In this document: positions 17,210-26,700 of the stretch, piece after piece
How positions within the stretch are numbered: the stretch's first letter is position 1
Layout: each line of letters opens with the position of its first letter
NCBI GenBank assembly: GCA_017525505.1
Contig: JAFXSR010000048.1
Coordinates: forward strand, 1 to 38,845
From: Bacteroidales bacterium
GTDB lineage: Bacteria > Bacteroidota > Bacteroidia > Bacteroidales > WCHB1-69
DNA: 38,845 nt
Direction of reading: 5' to 3'
Program-made: the position numbers and the translations under genes
Notes under the pieces: generated by a model
Databases searched by the model: none
Told to the model about the DNA's origin: nothing
The model's input: only the letters and a program-made list of their open reading frames with translations

Positions 17210-17247
17210 TTTGACCTGATTTGACCAAGAATGGCTAACGGTCAAAT
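17210..17247. promoter_or_regulatory. Leader repeats: TTTGACC twice direct and once inverted
   Basis: TTTGACC occurs at 17210-17216 and 17220-17226, and its complement GGTCAAA at 17240-17246. The inner pair extends to an 8-bp perfect stem (17219-17226 with 17240-17247) around a 13-nt loop. It lies inside the transcribed leader of the capsule operon, between the promoter and upxY, where an UpxY recruitment or pausing hairpin is expected. The role is inferred. Confidence 0.55.
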
Positions 17248-17293
17248 TTATAAGAACTTAGTTCAAATCACAAAAGAATCCTTTTCAAGGTTG

Positions 17294-17301
17294 CAAATTT
17301 A
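17294..17301 (-). promoter_or_regulatory. -7 box of the capsule operon promoter
   Basis: The minus strand reads TAAATTTG followed by C, a full match to the Bacteroidetes -7 consensus TAnnTTTG. It would place the transcription start near 17288, giving a leader of about 245 nt to upxY. The -33 element is not clear (a T-rich stretch, TTTACGG, lies about 22 nt upstream). Long leaders are normal for UpxY-controlled operons. Confidence 0.6.
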
Positions 17302-17377
17302 CAAAAAAAATTATATCCGTAAAGGGGAAAAAACACTGGATTGAGGCTAAAACAGGGTGCTTACCGAAGCCTGCGAA

Positions 17378-17880
17378 TCAGTGTCTGTTTTTGAGGTATT
17401 CGATGGCGGCATCCAGCTGGGGCTTGAAGTCACCGTTGTGGTTCTTGCGGAGCACTTCTAAATCCGGTGTGATGCCGATGCCTTCTAGTATTTTCCCGTT
17501 GGTCGCACACTCGAATGTCGCGGTGTAGATGTAATGGTTCATTTTGTCTTCGCTGCCAAAAGGACCACCGTGGCTGAGGTCGATATAGGATTCCATGCGG
17601 AATATTCATACCTGCTGGGGTCTTCCTTGTATCGCGATTGGCAAAATTCGGTCTTCTCATTGATGTACGAACCAACCAGATAATCCAAGTCATCCTGGTA
17701 GCCGCCGGTGTTGTTCCTGTTGTCGAGAATGATGCCGGCCAGCTGCTCTCTCGGCGTCTCCTTGATGGCTGTCAGCCAGTGGTCGATGACAGATGCCGCC
17801 GCAACGTTGCCATCCGTAGCGCCTAAAGATTTCATGATGGGGGTGATGGCCGCCATCGACTGCCAAAGATAGGGTGTCTT
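17378..17880 (-). pseudogene. Broken S41-family (C-terminal processing) peptidase
   Basis: Two reading frames together make part of an S41 peptidase. The upstream one reads PYLWQSMAAITPIMKSLG through LAGIILDNRNNTGGYQDDLDY (to about 17590). The downstream one, in another frame, reads ESYIDLSHGGPFGSED to ILEGIGITPDLEVLRK (17596-17378), the typical S41 ending. The N-terminal part with signal peptide is gone, the frame shifts near 17595, and the roughly 40-50 residues that normally carry the catalytic Ser are absent. The remnant abuts the stop codon of the upstream fusion gene with no spacer, so the deletion ran up to that gene. Confidence 0.8.
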
Positions 17881-17881
17881 T

Positions 17882-19282
17882 TTAGTCGTTTAATTTTTTC
17901 ACGGGGAAGGTGAAGTAGGTGTCCGGGAACGGTTCATTCTTCAGGGTGAAATGCCACCATTCGGTAGGATAGGGCTTGAAACCGTGGCGCAACATGGCTC
18001 GGCGCAGGATCATACGGTTGCGGAATTGCTCAGCGGTGATGCGGTTGTTGGGCTGGTATTCCCCAGTCTCGGGATTGCCTCCGAAATCGGGGTGGCTTTC
18101 AAGGCCGAACCAGTCGAAGGTGCCGCCCATATCCACTTCCTTCTCCGTCCTCATGTCAAACAGGGTAAGGTCCACGGTGGAACCGCGCGTGTGACTGCTA
18201 TGCTCGGCAATGTATTCGAGTTCGAAGAGTTTGTCGCGGGGCACGTCAGGATAGAAATAAGCTTTCATGAGCGTGTCGCTGATGTCGGCACCCCAGCGCA
18301 TGAAGTGGTCAACGGCGCACTGCGGACGGTAGGCATCGAAAATTTTCAGGCGGTAACCCTGTTTCAGCAGTTCATCGCTCACGGCGCGGAGGCTGTCGGC
18401 AGCCTGACGGGTAATCAGTGCCACAGGCTCCTGATAACCGTCCACCTTTGCCCCTAAAAAGTTGTAGGTGCTGTAATAGCGGATTTCCAGAATGACATCG
18501 GGGATAGCTTCCGCCAATTCCACAAACTGCGATGCGTCATCAGAGGGGGAAATCTTTCCTTTCAGTCGCTTGAACTCGTCTTGGGCTTTGACCAATTGTG
18601 CGAGGAATTCAGGACTGGTATGCAGGTGTGCCAGACCGATGGCACCTGCGAGACGGCTGGCATCCACATCACTCTGCCAGTGGGCGCCCACAATAATGCG
18701 GCTCTCGCCATACATGTATCCTCGTGCCATGATGGTGTCGGCATCGTCGGGGTTGATTTCGGAGAGCAGCAGGGCAGTCGCATAGCCGCGCTGGCTGTGC
18801 CCCGAGGGATAAGAGCCTTCGCCTGCCAGTTCCGCCTCCTCATATTGGGTGTACATGTGTTCGTTGAAGCGGACAAAGGGGCGCTTGCGGAAATAGTAGG
18901 CCTTTGGTGCGACACGCGTCTGGTCGATGGTAGAGAGACTGTTAAATAACAGTTTGTATATCTCTGGTGTTTTCTCTTTCGACACTTCAAGACCAAAGGG
19001 TACGGTAAACGCTGCAAAAAGCGAGTCTAAATTCCATACTGCGTCATGTACAGCGATGGCTGTGCGGACCTTGTCGCTGCGCTGCGTCTTGCCCCACATG
19101 TAGCGCATGATGTCATTGGCAAAGTCTGTCCCGATGGTGTCGGGTGGGGGAGGGAGACATTTGATGAGGTTGGGCATTTTCTCGGTGCTGAAGTACAGCG
19201 TTGCGGTGTCGCTCTGTGCCTCGGCCTGAAAGCAGACGCCTGCTAGGATGGCGGCTAACATACACAGTAAAGTTCGTTTCAT
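17882..19282 (-). CDS. Secreted PAP2 phosphatase-VanX D-Ala-D-Ala dipeptidase fusion
   Basis: A 466-residue protein with signal peptide 1-22 (ending EAEA-Q) and two enzymes. Residues about 45-225 are a class A acid phosphatase/PAP2 domain with all three motifs: K127-x6-RP (134-135), PSGH (159-162) and SRIIVGAHWQSD (194-205, with His 201 and Asp 205). Residues about 250-460 are a VanX-type M15 dipeptidase: DAYRP (Arg 319), SSHTRGSTVD (zinc ligands His 364 and Asp 371) and EWWH (catalytic Glu 441, zinc His 444). Both sites look intact. It probably acts in the periplasm on phosphorylated substrates, possibly polyprenyl-PP, and on D-Ala-D-Ala. The gene lies 89 bp after an AraC-family gene on the same strand, so the two may be cotranscribed. 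Confidence 0.9.
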   Translation of the reverse strand: MKRTLLCMLAAILAGVCFQAEAQSDTATLYFSTEKMPNLIKCLPPPPDTIGTDFANDIMRYMWGKTQRSDKVRTAIAVHDAVWNLDSLFAAFTVPFGLEVSKEKTPEIYKLLFNSLSTIDQTRVAPKAYYFRKRPFVRFNEHMYTQYEEAELAGEGSYPSGHSQRGYATALLLSEINPDDADTIMARGYMYGESRIIVGAHWQSDVDASRLAGAIGLAHLHTSPEFLAQLVKAQDEFKRLKGKISPSDDASQFVELAEAIPDVILEIRYYSTYNFLGAKVDGYQEPVALITRQAADSLRAVSDELLKQGYRLKIFDAYRPQCAVDHFMRWGADISDTLMKAYFYPDVPRDKLFELEYIAEHSSHTRGSTVDLTLFDMRTEKEVDMGGTFDWFGLESHPDFGGNPETGEYQPNNRITAEQFRNRMILRRAMLRHGFKPYPTEWWHFTLKNEPFPDTYFTFPVKKLND

Positions 19283-19371
19283 AGTGTGTTATATTTTTAG
19301 GTTTGTTATTATTGAATGCTGTTGTTTATCGAAGGACTATTCATCATTTGGACAAGCATATTACAAGTTGG

Positions 19372-20226
19372 TTACTGCTTTCTTTCGCGGAATTCGGTGG
19401 GTGACATGCCGGTCTTGCGGCGGAAGTAACGGCTGAAGCTGGCTTGCTCGCTGAAACCCAGCATGTCGGCGATGGTTTGCATGGTGAGGTCGTGCCGCAA
19501 ATGCAGCAGCATCTTGGCTTCCGCCACAATGTGGGCCTGAATCCAGTGGACGGCAGTGTAACCGGTCTCCTGTTTGATGACATCGCTGAAATGCTTGGCC
19601 GACAGACAGGCTTTCTCGGCGTAAAAAGCCACATCGTGATGCTGGCGGAAGTGCTGCACAAGGTTGTTGTGGAATTGCGCGCTGACCCGTTTCTCAATAG
19701 CGGTCTCCTCTAATTTGTTCTTTCTGTAGAAACTGAGCAGGCGAAGCAAAAACTCCAGCAGACGAGACCTCAGCATCTGGCGGTCGGGCATGTTGAGACG
19801 CTCAATCTCTCGCATCCCATCCACCACATTCACAATCATTTTGTATTCATGTTTGTCAAGTTTTACGCAGGGATTCGGTTCATAACGGTAGCGCAGACGT
19901 TTGGTAATTTGCAGCATGGGGTCGTTCAGTACCGAGGCGTCCACAATAATCAGCGTGGCAAGGTAATCCTCGGTCTTGCTCAGTTTCATGAGCCTGTGAT
20001 CGGGAAAGATAACGCCCACCGTGTGCGCTTCCGAATAGTCTGGCATGTTGTCATACAGAAGGTCCATGTGGCCTCTGTGTCCTATGCAAATGACATAATC
20101 TGAAGAGATAAACGGTTCATCGCCCGAGGGCAACCCTCTCACATCGTCGAATACAACAATACCTTCCTCTTTTATTTTCTGATGGTAAAGAGTGATGGGA
20201 TGTATGTATGGCTGCGTACTTTTCAT
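19372..20226 (-). CDS. AraC-family transcriptional regulator
   Basis: A 284-residue regulator. The C-terminal domain (about 180-283) holds the two helix-turn-helix motifs: YAEKACLSAKHFSDVIKQETG, and TMQTIADMLGFSEQASFSRYFRRKTGMSPTEFR, the latter an excellent AraC signature. The N-terminal 150 residues look like a cupin-type sensor. I start it at the ATG at 20226 (MKSTQPYIHP). An in-frame ATG 30 bp upstream would fall inside the terminator hairpin and the promoter. Its downstream neighbour, 89 bp away, is the PAP2-VanX gene, a possible target. The ligand is unknown. Confidence 0.92.
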   Translation of the reverse strand: MKSTQPYIHPITLYHQKIKEEGIVVFDDVRGLPSGDEPFISSDYVICIGHRGHMDLLYDNMPDYSEAHTVGVIFPDHRLMKLSKTEDYLATLIIVDASVLNDPMLQITKRLRYRYEPNPCVKLDKHEYKMIVNVVDGMREIERLNMPDRQMLRSRLLEFLLRLLSFYRKNKLEETAIEKRVSAQFHNNLVQHFRQHHDVAFYAEKACLSAKHFSDVIKQETGYTAVHWIQAHIVAEAKMLLHLRHDLTMQTIADMLGFSEQASFSRYFRRKTGMSPTEFRERKQ

Positions 20227-20230
20227 AACG

Positions 20231-20238
20231 CAAAAATA
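20231..20238 (-). promoter_or_regulatory. -7 box for the araC-type gene
   Basis: The minus strand reads TATTTTTG then C, matching TAnnTTTG. It ends only 4 nt before the chosen ATG, so the transcript would be leaderless or nearly so. It also overlaps the end of the T-run of the adjoining terminator. Confidence 0.5.
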
Positions 20239-20245
20239 CAAAAAA

Positions 20246-20274
20246 CTCCGTAACACAACTGTGGCATTACGGAG
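20246..20274 (-). terminator. Intrinsic terminator after the secreted beta-helix gene
   Basis: A perfect 8-bp stem, CTCCGTAA (20246-20253) with TTACGGAG (20267-20274), has a 13-nt loop. On the minus strand it is followed by TTTTTTG. It lies 36 bp past the stop of the 20310-22325 gene and isolates it from the regulator. Confidence 0.85.
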
Positions 20275-20309
20275 CTTTTTGTGTTTTTTTTATGAATCTT
20301 CAATGGGGA

Positions 20310-22325
20310 TTATCTCGTGACAGCAACTTTTTTCGCAGGATAGTTGCCGATTTTAACGATGTAAACGCCAGTGGAGAGACCACTGTTGCTTACCTGTCGG
20401 CCTGTCATGTCGAAGATGCTTACTTCGCAGTTGTCACAGCCCTTCACAATGATATTTCCATTTAGACTACTGATAGTTATGCCTTCCATGCCGATTTCGT
20501 TGATGCTGGTAGCGCTGTTGCCTCCAACATAGCAATTCCCTTCAAAATAAGAGGTTCCGTCGGTGACGTTGATGCCAGAGACAAGCGAGGGGGTGCTGGG
20601 GGCAGAGATAAATGTGGACGAGCTACCACCGCCGCCAGGGCCGCCACCACCAGGGCCACCACCACCAGGGCCACCACCACCAGGGCCACCACCACCAGGG
20701 CCACCGCTGGTGTTGATAGTGGGCGTGTAGAAGGCCACGGTATTGTCACCGTATGTTATGGTGTACCAATTGTCGCTGCTGACGCTTGACGACTGGATAT
20801 AGGGTTGGTTGAGGGAACTGCCGTTCTCGATGCCACAAACCGCAATGATGACGCCGCCATTGATATAGAGCCGTTTCCCTTCCTCGGTATTGGCATCAAG
20901 AGCCACTTCGGGAGATCCTGCTCCAATGGCATAGACCAGCCCGCCATTGATGTAAAAGTTGCCGTTGGCATCCATGCCGTCGTTGTTGGTAGAGCGTGAA
21001 TAGACATAACCTCCTGTGACAGTCAGGTCTTGTGCGCAGTTGATGCCGTCGTCGTATGCGTTGACAAAAATCTCTCCGCCGCTGATTTCCAAGGTGTTTT
21101 TGCTTTCAATGCCTTCGCCATTGGTGCCGCTGGTGGTCACTTTGATTTTGCCTCCGCTGATAACCATTCCTCCGCTGTAGGTGTAGCTGCTGCCATTCTC
21201 CGTTTTCAAACCGGCCTTGATGCCCTTGGGCGATGAGTAGTAATCGCTGTTGACATTGTCGGTGTTACCTGTATAGTTGGTATTCTCTGTTGTACCATTG
21301 TTATAATAGAGACCTCCACTGGTCACAATCGTGATATCGCCTCCGCTGATGGTCATGATGCTGTCGCATTTCATGCCTTTGCCTCCTGAACCGGTAGAGG
21401 TGAGAGAGATGGTTCCTTCGCTGATATTGATGTTGCCGTCGGCACTTATTCCGCAGGCCGCTTTGGTTTCCAAATCGTCAGAATCCCACATGCCTTTGCC
21501 GCTTGTTGTTACGTTAATCACAGCGTCACCGGATATAAATATGTTGCCTGCGCTTTTGATGCCTTTGGCAGCGATAGCGGCGCAGTTGATGGTGATATTG
21601 CCTCCGCTGATATAGATATTGCCAGAGTCTTCATCTTCATGGTCAGTGGTCTCGCCAGTTGATGCGTCTCCGTCAAGGTCACACTGAATGCCGTCGTCCT
21701 CTGTGCCGCTGATGTTGATGGTGCCACTTTCCATCAGGAAATACTCGTTGCAAGAGATACCGTCGCCTACCGCAGAGGTCACGTTGATGGTGGCGTTCTT
21801 TACCGAGATGTACTCCCCGGCCTTGATGGCGTGTTTCAAGTTGCCTACTACGTTGAGGGTGCCTTGCTGCTTGAACTCGGCATGGCCTTTCACATAAAGG
21901 CAGCCTTTCTGTGAACCGGTAGCCGCATCAGCAAGGGTGTTGGTGGTGCCGGTGATGACCTTCACGTTGATGCGTTTGCTGTTCTGGATGTGCACTGCCG
22001 CACCGCTGTACACTGGAGTGACATTAGTTAGGGTAAGTCCGTTCAGTTCAATGGTGGCTTTGTAGGAGCCCGACATGTAAAACTCGCCGTCAGTTGAGGT
22101 GCCGCTCAGCTTGTAGGTGATTTCGCTGGCGAGACTGTCGCTCTGCGCAATGGAGACGTGGGCCCCGCTTTGGGTAACGGTCAGATACTGTGCCACATTG
22201 TCTGCCACAGCGACCGTTGCTGTTGTGCCGTTATAGACCACTTCAACCGTGTTGTTACTCGGTGTCTGTGCCCCGACTGTTATCGTCAACACAAGGGCGA
22301 CAATGAGGGTTGTTATTTTTTTCAT
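20310..22325 (-). CDS. Secreted beta-helical carbohydrate-binding protein with type IX tail
   Basis: A 671-residue protein with signal peptide 1-19 (VGAQ-TPS). Residues about 25-530 are a repetitive right-handed beta-helix in which units of the kind NIYISGGNITINCAA and LEISGGEIFVNAYDDGINC recur. They are rich in Asp and DDGI turns and match the Cthe_2159-like carbohydrate-binding domain family (calcium-dependent pectate or polygalacturonate binding in the founder). A Gly-Pro linker of five PGGGG units follows near 535-565. The last 60 residues are a Por-secretion (type IX) sorting domain: VSIFDMTGRQVSNSGLSTG then VYIVKIGNYPAKKVAVTR. It is probably displayed on the cell surface. It is a single gene with its own terminator, divergent from the efflux operon. 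Confidence 0.88.
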   Translation of the reverse strand: MKKITTLIVALVLTITVGAQTPSNNTVEVVYNGTTATVAVADNVAQYLTVTQSGAHVSIAQSDSLASEITYKLSGTSTDGEFYMSGSYKATIELNGLTLTNVTPVYSGAAVHIQNSKRINVKVITGTTNTLADAATGSQKGCLYVKGHAEFKQQGTLNVVGNLKHAIKAGEYISVKNATINVTSAVGDGISCNEYFLMESGTINISGTEDDGIQCDLDGDASTGETTDHEDEDSGNIYISGGNITINCAAIAAKGIKSAGNIFISGDAVINVTTSGKGMWDSDDLETKAACGISADGNINISEGTISLTSTGSGGKGMKCDSIMTISGGDITIVTSGGLYYNNGTTENTNYTGNTDNVNSDYYSSPKGIKAGLKTENGSSYTYSGGMVISGGKIKVTTSGTNGEGIESKNTLEISGGEIFVNAYDDGINCAQDLTVTGGYVYSRSTNNDGMDANGNFYINGGLVYAIGAGSPEVALDANTEEGKRLYINGGVIIAVCGIENGSSLNQPYIQSSSVSSDNWYTITYGDNTVAFYTPTINTSGGPGGGGPGGGGPGGGGPGGGGPGGGGSSSTFISAPSTPSLVSGINVTDGTSYFEGNCYVGGNSATSINEIGMEGITISSLNGNIIVKGCDNCEVSIFDMTGRQVSNSGLSTGVYIVKIGNYPAKKVAVTR
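20626..20700. repeat. 15-bp tandem repeat encoding PGGGG linker
   Basis: Five 15-bp units occupy 20626-20700. The three at 20656-20700 are identical (CCACCACCACCAGGG) and the two at 20626-20655 differ slightly. The unit is in frame, so copy-number changes would lengthen or shorten the linker without breaking the protein. Confidence 0.9.
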
Positions 22326-22529
22326 GATGTTGAAATTTTGTTAAATCAAATTATTCTGCAAAATAACAGTATTTTACACACGTTTTGTTTAACCGATTAG
22401 AGGGATTGTTTGGCAATTTGTCGGTTTGTGAGAGGACTGTCCCTGCAGCGAACCTGTCATCCTCCTGTGCCATATGTGTTATGAAATAAAACATGTTGTC
22501 AAAACAGATGTTATTTGCAGAAAAAATCG

Positions 22530-22537
22530 TATTTTTG
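22530..22537 (+). promoter_or_regulatory. -7 box of the RND efflux operon
   Basis: TATTTTTG followed by C matches the Bacteroidetes -7 box and lies 65 bp upstream of the adaptor gene start. No good -33 TTTG at the right spacing is seen. The rest of the divergent spacer (22326-22602) shows no gene on either strand that looks real. Confidence 0.5.
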
Positions 22538-22602
22538 CAGGTTATTTCCCCTTTTCTATAAGGGATATAGAATATGATTAATAACGAGAAACAAAAGAAG
22601 AT

Positions 22603-23727
22603 ATGAAAATGAAGCCAATGAAATGGTTGTGCATGTTTGGTCTCATGGTCGGACTGGTATCCTGTGGAGTGGACATGCCTAAGGAAACGAAGACGTCGTA
22701 CGATACGATGGTAGTGGAGAAACAGAGCATCACCGTGCCGGTGAAGTTCAGCGCCAAGCTCAAAGGACAGTCGGATGTAATCATCTCGCCCCAGGTGAGC
22801 GGACAGCTGATGCAAATCTGTGTGAGCGAGGGCCAGCAGGTGAGGAGGGGAACAACCTTGTTCGTTATCGACTCGCGCAACGCCCAACTGGATTTGGAGG
22901 TGGCAGAGTCAAACTTGCTGGCAGCCCAGGCTTCTGAGCGTAGCGCTAAGTTGGAGTACGAGTCCAACAAGAACCTGTTTGAGAAGAATATCGTGAGCCG
23001 CTATATGCTGGACAATTCTGAAAACGCCTACAGACAGGCACAGGCGGCTGTGAGCCAGGCCAATGCGTCTGTAAACCGTGCCAAGGTGAACCTGGGCTTT
23101 TGCACCATTACCTCGCCAGTGGATGGGATTATAGGTGAGATTCCTGTCTCTGAGGGCATACAAGTGTCACCAGGCACCCAACTGACCATTGTCAGCGGCA
23201 ATGCGAAGATGGAGGCGGTGTTCTCAGTGCCCGAATCGGTGTTGGAAGAGGCCGTCGCCCAAGGTTATGAAGGGAAAGTGGAAGATGCGCTGAAATTATT
23301 CCCCGATGTGTCATTTGTGATGAAAAACGGTACGGAATATACACACAAAGGACGTATCACCAGTGCTACCGGTGTGGTAAATACCGCCACAGGTACTATT
23401 GCTTGCAAGGCCACCTTCCCTAATCCAGATGGTCAACTGTATAGCGGTATTCAGGGCTCTATCGTTATGCCATACAATCACAAGGATGTGATAGTGATTC
23501 CTCAATATGCCGTGGTACGACTGCAGGACAAAGCGTTGGTATATAAGGTGAAGGACGACAATACCGCTACTGCTGTCACCGTGACCGTAGAAGATGCGGG
23601 TAATGGTAAAGACTTCATCGTGACGAGCGGCTTGGAAGTCGGCGACAAGATTGTGACTGTGGGTGCGAATAATGTGCAGGAAGGAGAACAGGTGATTTTC
23701 CCCGAAGAACCGAAAAACAAGGACTAA
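22603..23727 (+). CDS. RND efflux periplasmic adaptor lipoprotein (AcrA/MexA type)
   Basis: A 374-residue membrane-fusion protein. The signal peptide ends in the lipobox LVSC (Cys near 21). A lipoyl/barrel-sandwich half (DVIISPQVSGQLMQICVSEGQQVRRGTTLFVID, about 54-88) is followed by a coiled-coil hairpin (about 90-150, AESNLLAAQASERSAKLEYE). The second lipoyl half is ITSPVDGIIGEIPVSEGIQV near 167-187, and beta-barrel and membrane-proximal domains complete the family layout. It bridges the pump and the outer-membrane channel. It starts the operon; the pump gene begins 3 bp after its stop. A start two codons later (ATG at 22609) is equally possible. Confidence 0.95.
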   Translation: MKMKPMKWLCMFGLMVGLVSCGVDMPKETKTSYDTMVVEKQSITVPVKFSAKLKGQSDVIISPQVSGQLMQICVSEGQQVRRGTTLFVIDSRNAQLDLEVAESNLLAAQASERSAKLEYESNKNLFEKNIVSRYMLDNSENAYRQAQAAVSQANASVNRAKVNLGFCTITSPVDGIIGEIPVSEGIQVSPGTQLTIVSGNAKMEAVFSVPESVLEEAVAQGYEGKVEDALKLFPDVSFVMKNGTEYTHKGRITSATGVVNTATGTIACKATFPNPDGQLYSGIQGSIVMPYNHKDVIVIPQYAVVRLQDKALVYKVKDDNTATAVTVTVEDAGNGKDFIVTSGLEVGDKIVTVGANNVQEGEQVIFPEEPKNKD

Positions 23728-23730
23728 GCT

Positions 23731-26700
23731 ATGAAGGGAAATATTTTTATCAACAAATATGTGATGGCGTGCGCCATAGCGATTGTCATCGCATTGGTGG
23801 GCTTTATCTGTATTGTAACGTTGCCTATTGAGCAATACCCGAACATCGCGCCGCCAACGGTGCGCGTATCGACTTCCTATACCGGTGCCGATGCAAACAC
23901 CATCATGAAGTCGGTGGTGCAGCCATTGGAGGAAAATATCAATGGCGTGCCCGGCATGACCTACATCACCAGTTCAGCATCCTCGTCCGGCGATGTTTCC
24001 ATTCAGGTTTATTTTGAACAAGGCACTGATCCTGATATTGCCGCTGTGAACGTGCAGAACCGTGTCAGCAGAGCCACCGCCTTGCTGCCTTCGGATGTGA
24101 CGAAAGTGGGCGTGCAGGTGATGAAGCAGCAGAGCAATATTCTGCATATCGGTGCACTGAAAAGCGTCGATGGCAAGTATGATGCTGACTTTATCGCCAA
24201 CTATATCGACATTAATGTGCGTCCCCGCCTGATGCGTATCACCGGTGTGGGTGATGTGATGTCACTCGGTAATACCTACGCACTGCGTATCTGGCTGAAA
24301 CCTGACGTGATGGCGCAGTATGGCCTGGAACCAAACGATGTGTTTGCGGCCATCGGCGGACAGAGCTTCGTTACCGCTACGGGCTCATTGGGCGAACAGA
24401 GTGAAAATGCCTACCAGTATTCGATGGAATACAAGGGTACACTGAAAACTGTTGAGGAGTTCAATGACATTGTGCTTCGCACAAACGATGGCGGCCACCT
24501 GCTGCGGCTGAGTGATGTGGCGGATGTGGAAATCGGTGCCGTGAGTTATAATTTCTCCTCTAATATTGACGGCAAGCCAGGTACCATCTATATGGTGTTC
24601 CAGGCTCCTGGTGCCAATGCCACAGAAGTGAACGCCCGTATCAACAAGCTCTATGAGGAGTTGAAGCCGACGATGCCCGCAGGACTGGAATTAGAGATTT
24701 TGGAGACTTCCGACGACTTCCTTTTCGCGGCTATCCACAATGTAGTGGAAACATTGATCATCGCCATCATCCTCGTTATCCTCGTAGTCTATTTTTTCCT
24801 GCAGAGCTTCAAGGCAACGCTTATTCCCTCGCTGTCAATCATCGTGTCGCTCTTGGGTACCTTCGCTATCGTGAAAGTTGCGGGTTTCTCGCTGAACATA
24901 TTGACATTGTTCGCCTTGGTGCTTGCCATCGGAACGGTGGTGGATGACGCTATCGTCGTGGTTGAGGCGGTGATGGCGAAGATGGAGGGCGGTATATCAG
25001 ATGCCCGCGAGGCCACACGCCAGGCTATGAGCGATGTGTCCATAGCGGTAATCTCATGTACACTGGTCTTCATGGCGGTGTTTATCCCGGTTGCCTTCAT
25101 GCCTGGCACTTCCGGGTCGTTCTTCTTGCAGTTCGGTGTCACTCTGGCCTCGGCGGTTGGCTTGTCTTGTATATCAGCTCTTACACTTTGCCCTGCCTTG
25201 TGCGGCATCATGATGCGTTACTCAAAGGACGGGCAGGAGAAGAAGGATCTGAATTACTACGTCAAAAAGGCATATACGGTCAGCTATAACGCTATCCTCA
25301 ACAAATACAAATCAGGTGTCGCCAGGTTCATCAAGCGTCCGTGGGTGGCGGGTCTGTTGCTGGCTTGTGCCGCCGTGCTGTTGGTCTTGTCCATGCGTGG
25401 CTTGCCGTCAGGTCTCGTGCCTCAGGAAGACCAGGGTGTGTTCTTCGCCGAAGTTCGCGCACCGGAAGGATGCACCTTGTACGAGACGGAGGAGATTGTG
25501 AAGAGAGTGGAGGAGAAGGTGAAGAAGATTCCCGAACTGGAGAACTACGCTGTCATCAACGGCTACGGTATGATGGCGGGCCGTTCGGGCAGCTGCTACG
25601 CCACGCTGATTATACGTTTGAAGAACTGGGACGACCGCCCGGGCATGAACCATAACATTATGCTTGTGTATGCGCGTTTTGCTATGGATTGTAAGGAAAT
25701 TAAAAACGCTCAGATCATCCCGTTCCAGATGCCGCAGGTGCCGGGTTACGGCTCTAGTAGCAGCGTGAACCTGGTGCTGCAGGATATGCAGGACAGACCT
25801 ATGTCGGAGTTCAACGCCGATGCCACAAGGTTCATCGCCAAACTGAACGAGCGTCCGGAGATTATGATGGCGATGTCCACTTATTCGGAACGCTTCCCGA
25901 AATACGAGGTGAGTGTTGATGCGCCGCAGTGCGACCGTGCAGGCGTATCCCCCGCAACCGTGCTGAATACGCTCGGTGCCTATTGCGGTGGCGCCTATGT
26001 GGGTAACTTCAACCAGTTCGGCAAGGTCTATCGTATTATGGCAAACGCCGCACCGGAGTACCGCCTCGACCCCTCCTCATTGAACAATATTTTCGTCAAG
26101 GTACGTGGCGGCAAAATGGCGCCTATCTCTGAGTTTGTTACCCTCAAAGAGATTGTCGGTTCGGCTTCTGTCGATCATTTCAACTTGTTCCAGAGCATAA
26201 CCTGCGGCGTGATGAGTGCTAGCGGCTACTCGGAGGGCGATGCGCATCAGGCTATCGCCGAGGTGTTCAAAGAGACGATGCCTATGGGCTATAATTACGA
26301 GTATGGCGGCATGTCGCGCGAGGTGGAAGAGGCCGCCGGCTCGAATGCTACCGCTCTTATCTACGTCATCTGCGCCATCCTCATCTACCTGATCCTGGCT
26401 TCGCTTTATAACTCATGGTTCACACCTTGGGCCGTGCTGCTCTCCGTTCCTTTCGGCCTGATGGGCTCCTTCGGTGTCGTCTGGCTGGTTTCACTGATTC
26501 ACCTGCCCGGAATGGAGAACAACATATACCTGCAGACTGGTGTCATCATGCTCATCGGTCTGCTGGCCAAGACTGCCATTCTTATCACAGAGTTCGCTTC
26601 GGAGCGCCGTGCACAGGGCATGAGCATACGCGATGCCGCTTATGCCGCTTGTGAGGAGCGTCTGCGTCCTATTTTGATGACGGTTGTCACTATGATCGCG

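Noticed and set aside
22351..22887. A 178-codon minus-strand frame covering the divergent promoter region and the start of the RND adaptor gene
   Set aside because: It overlaps the well-supported adaptor gene and the promoter of its operon; no family resemblance and odd composition.
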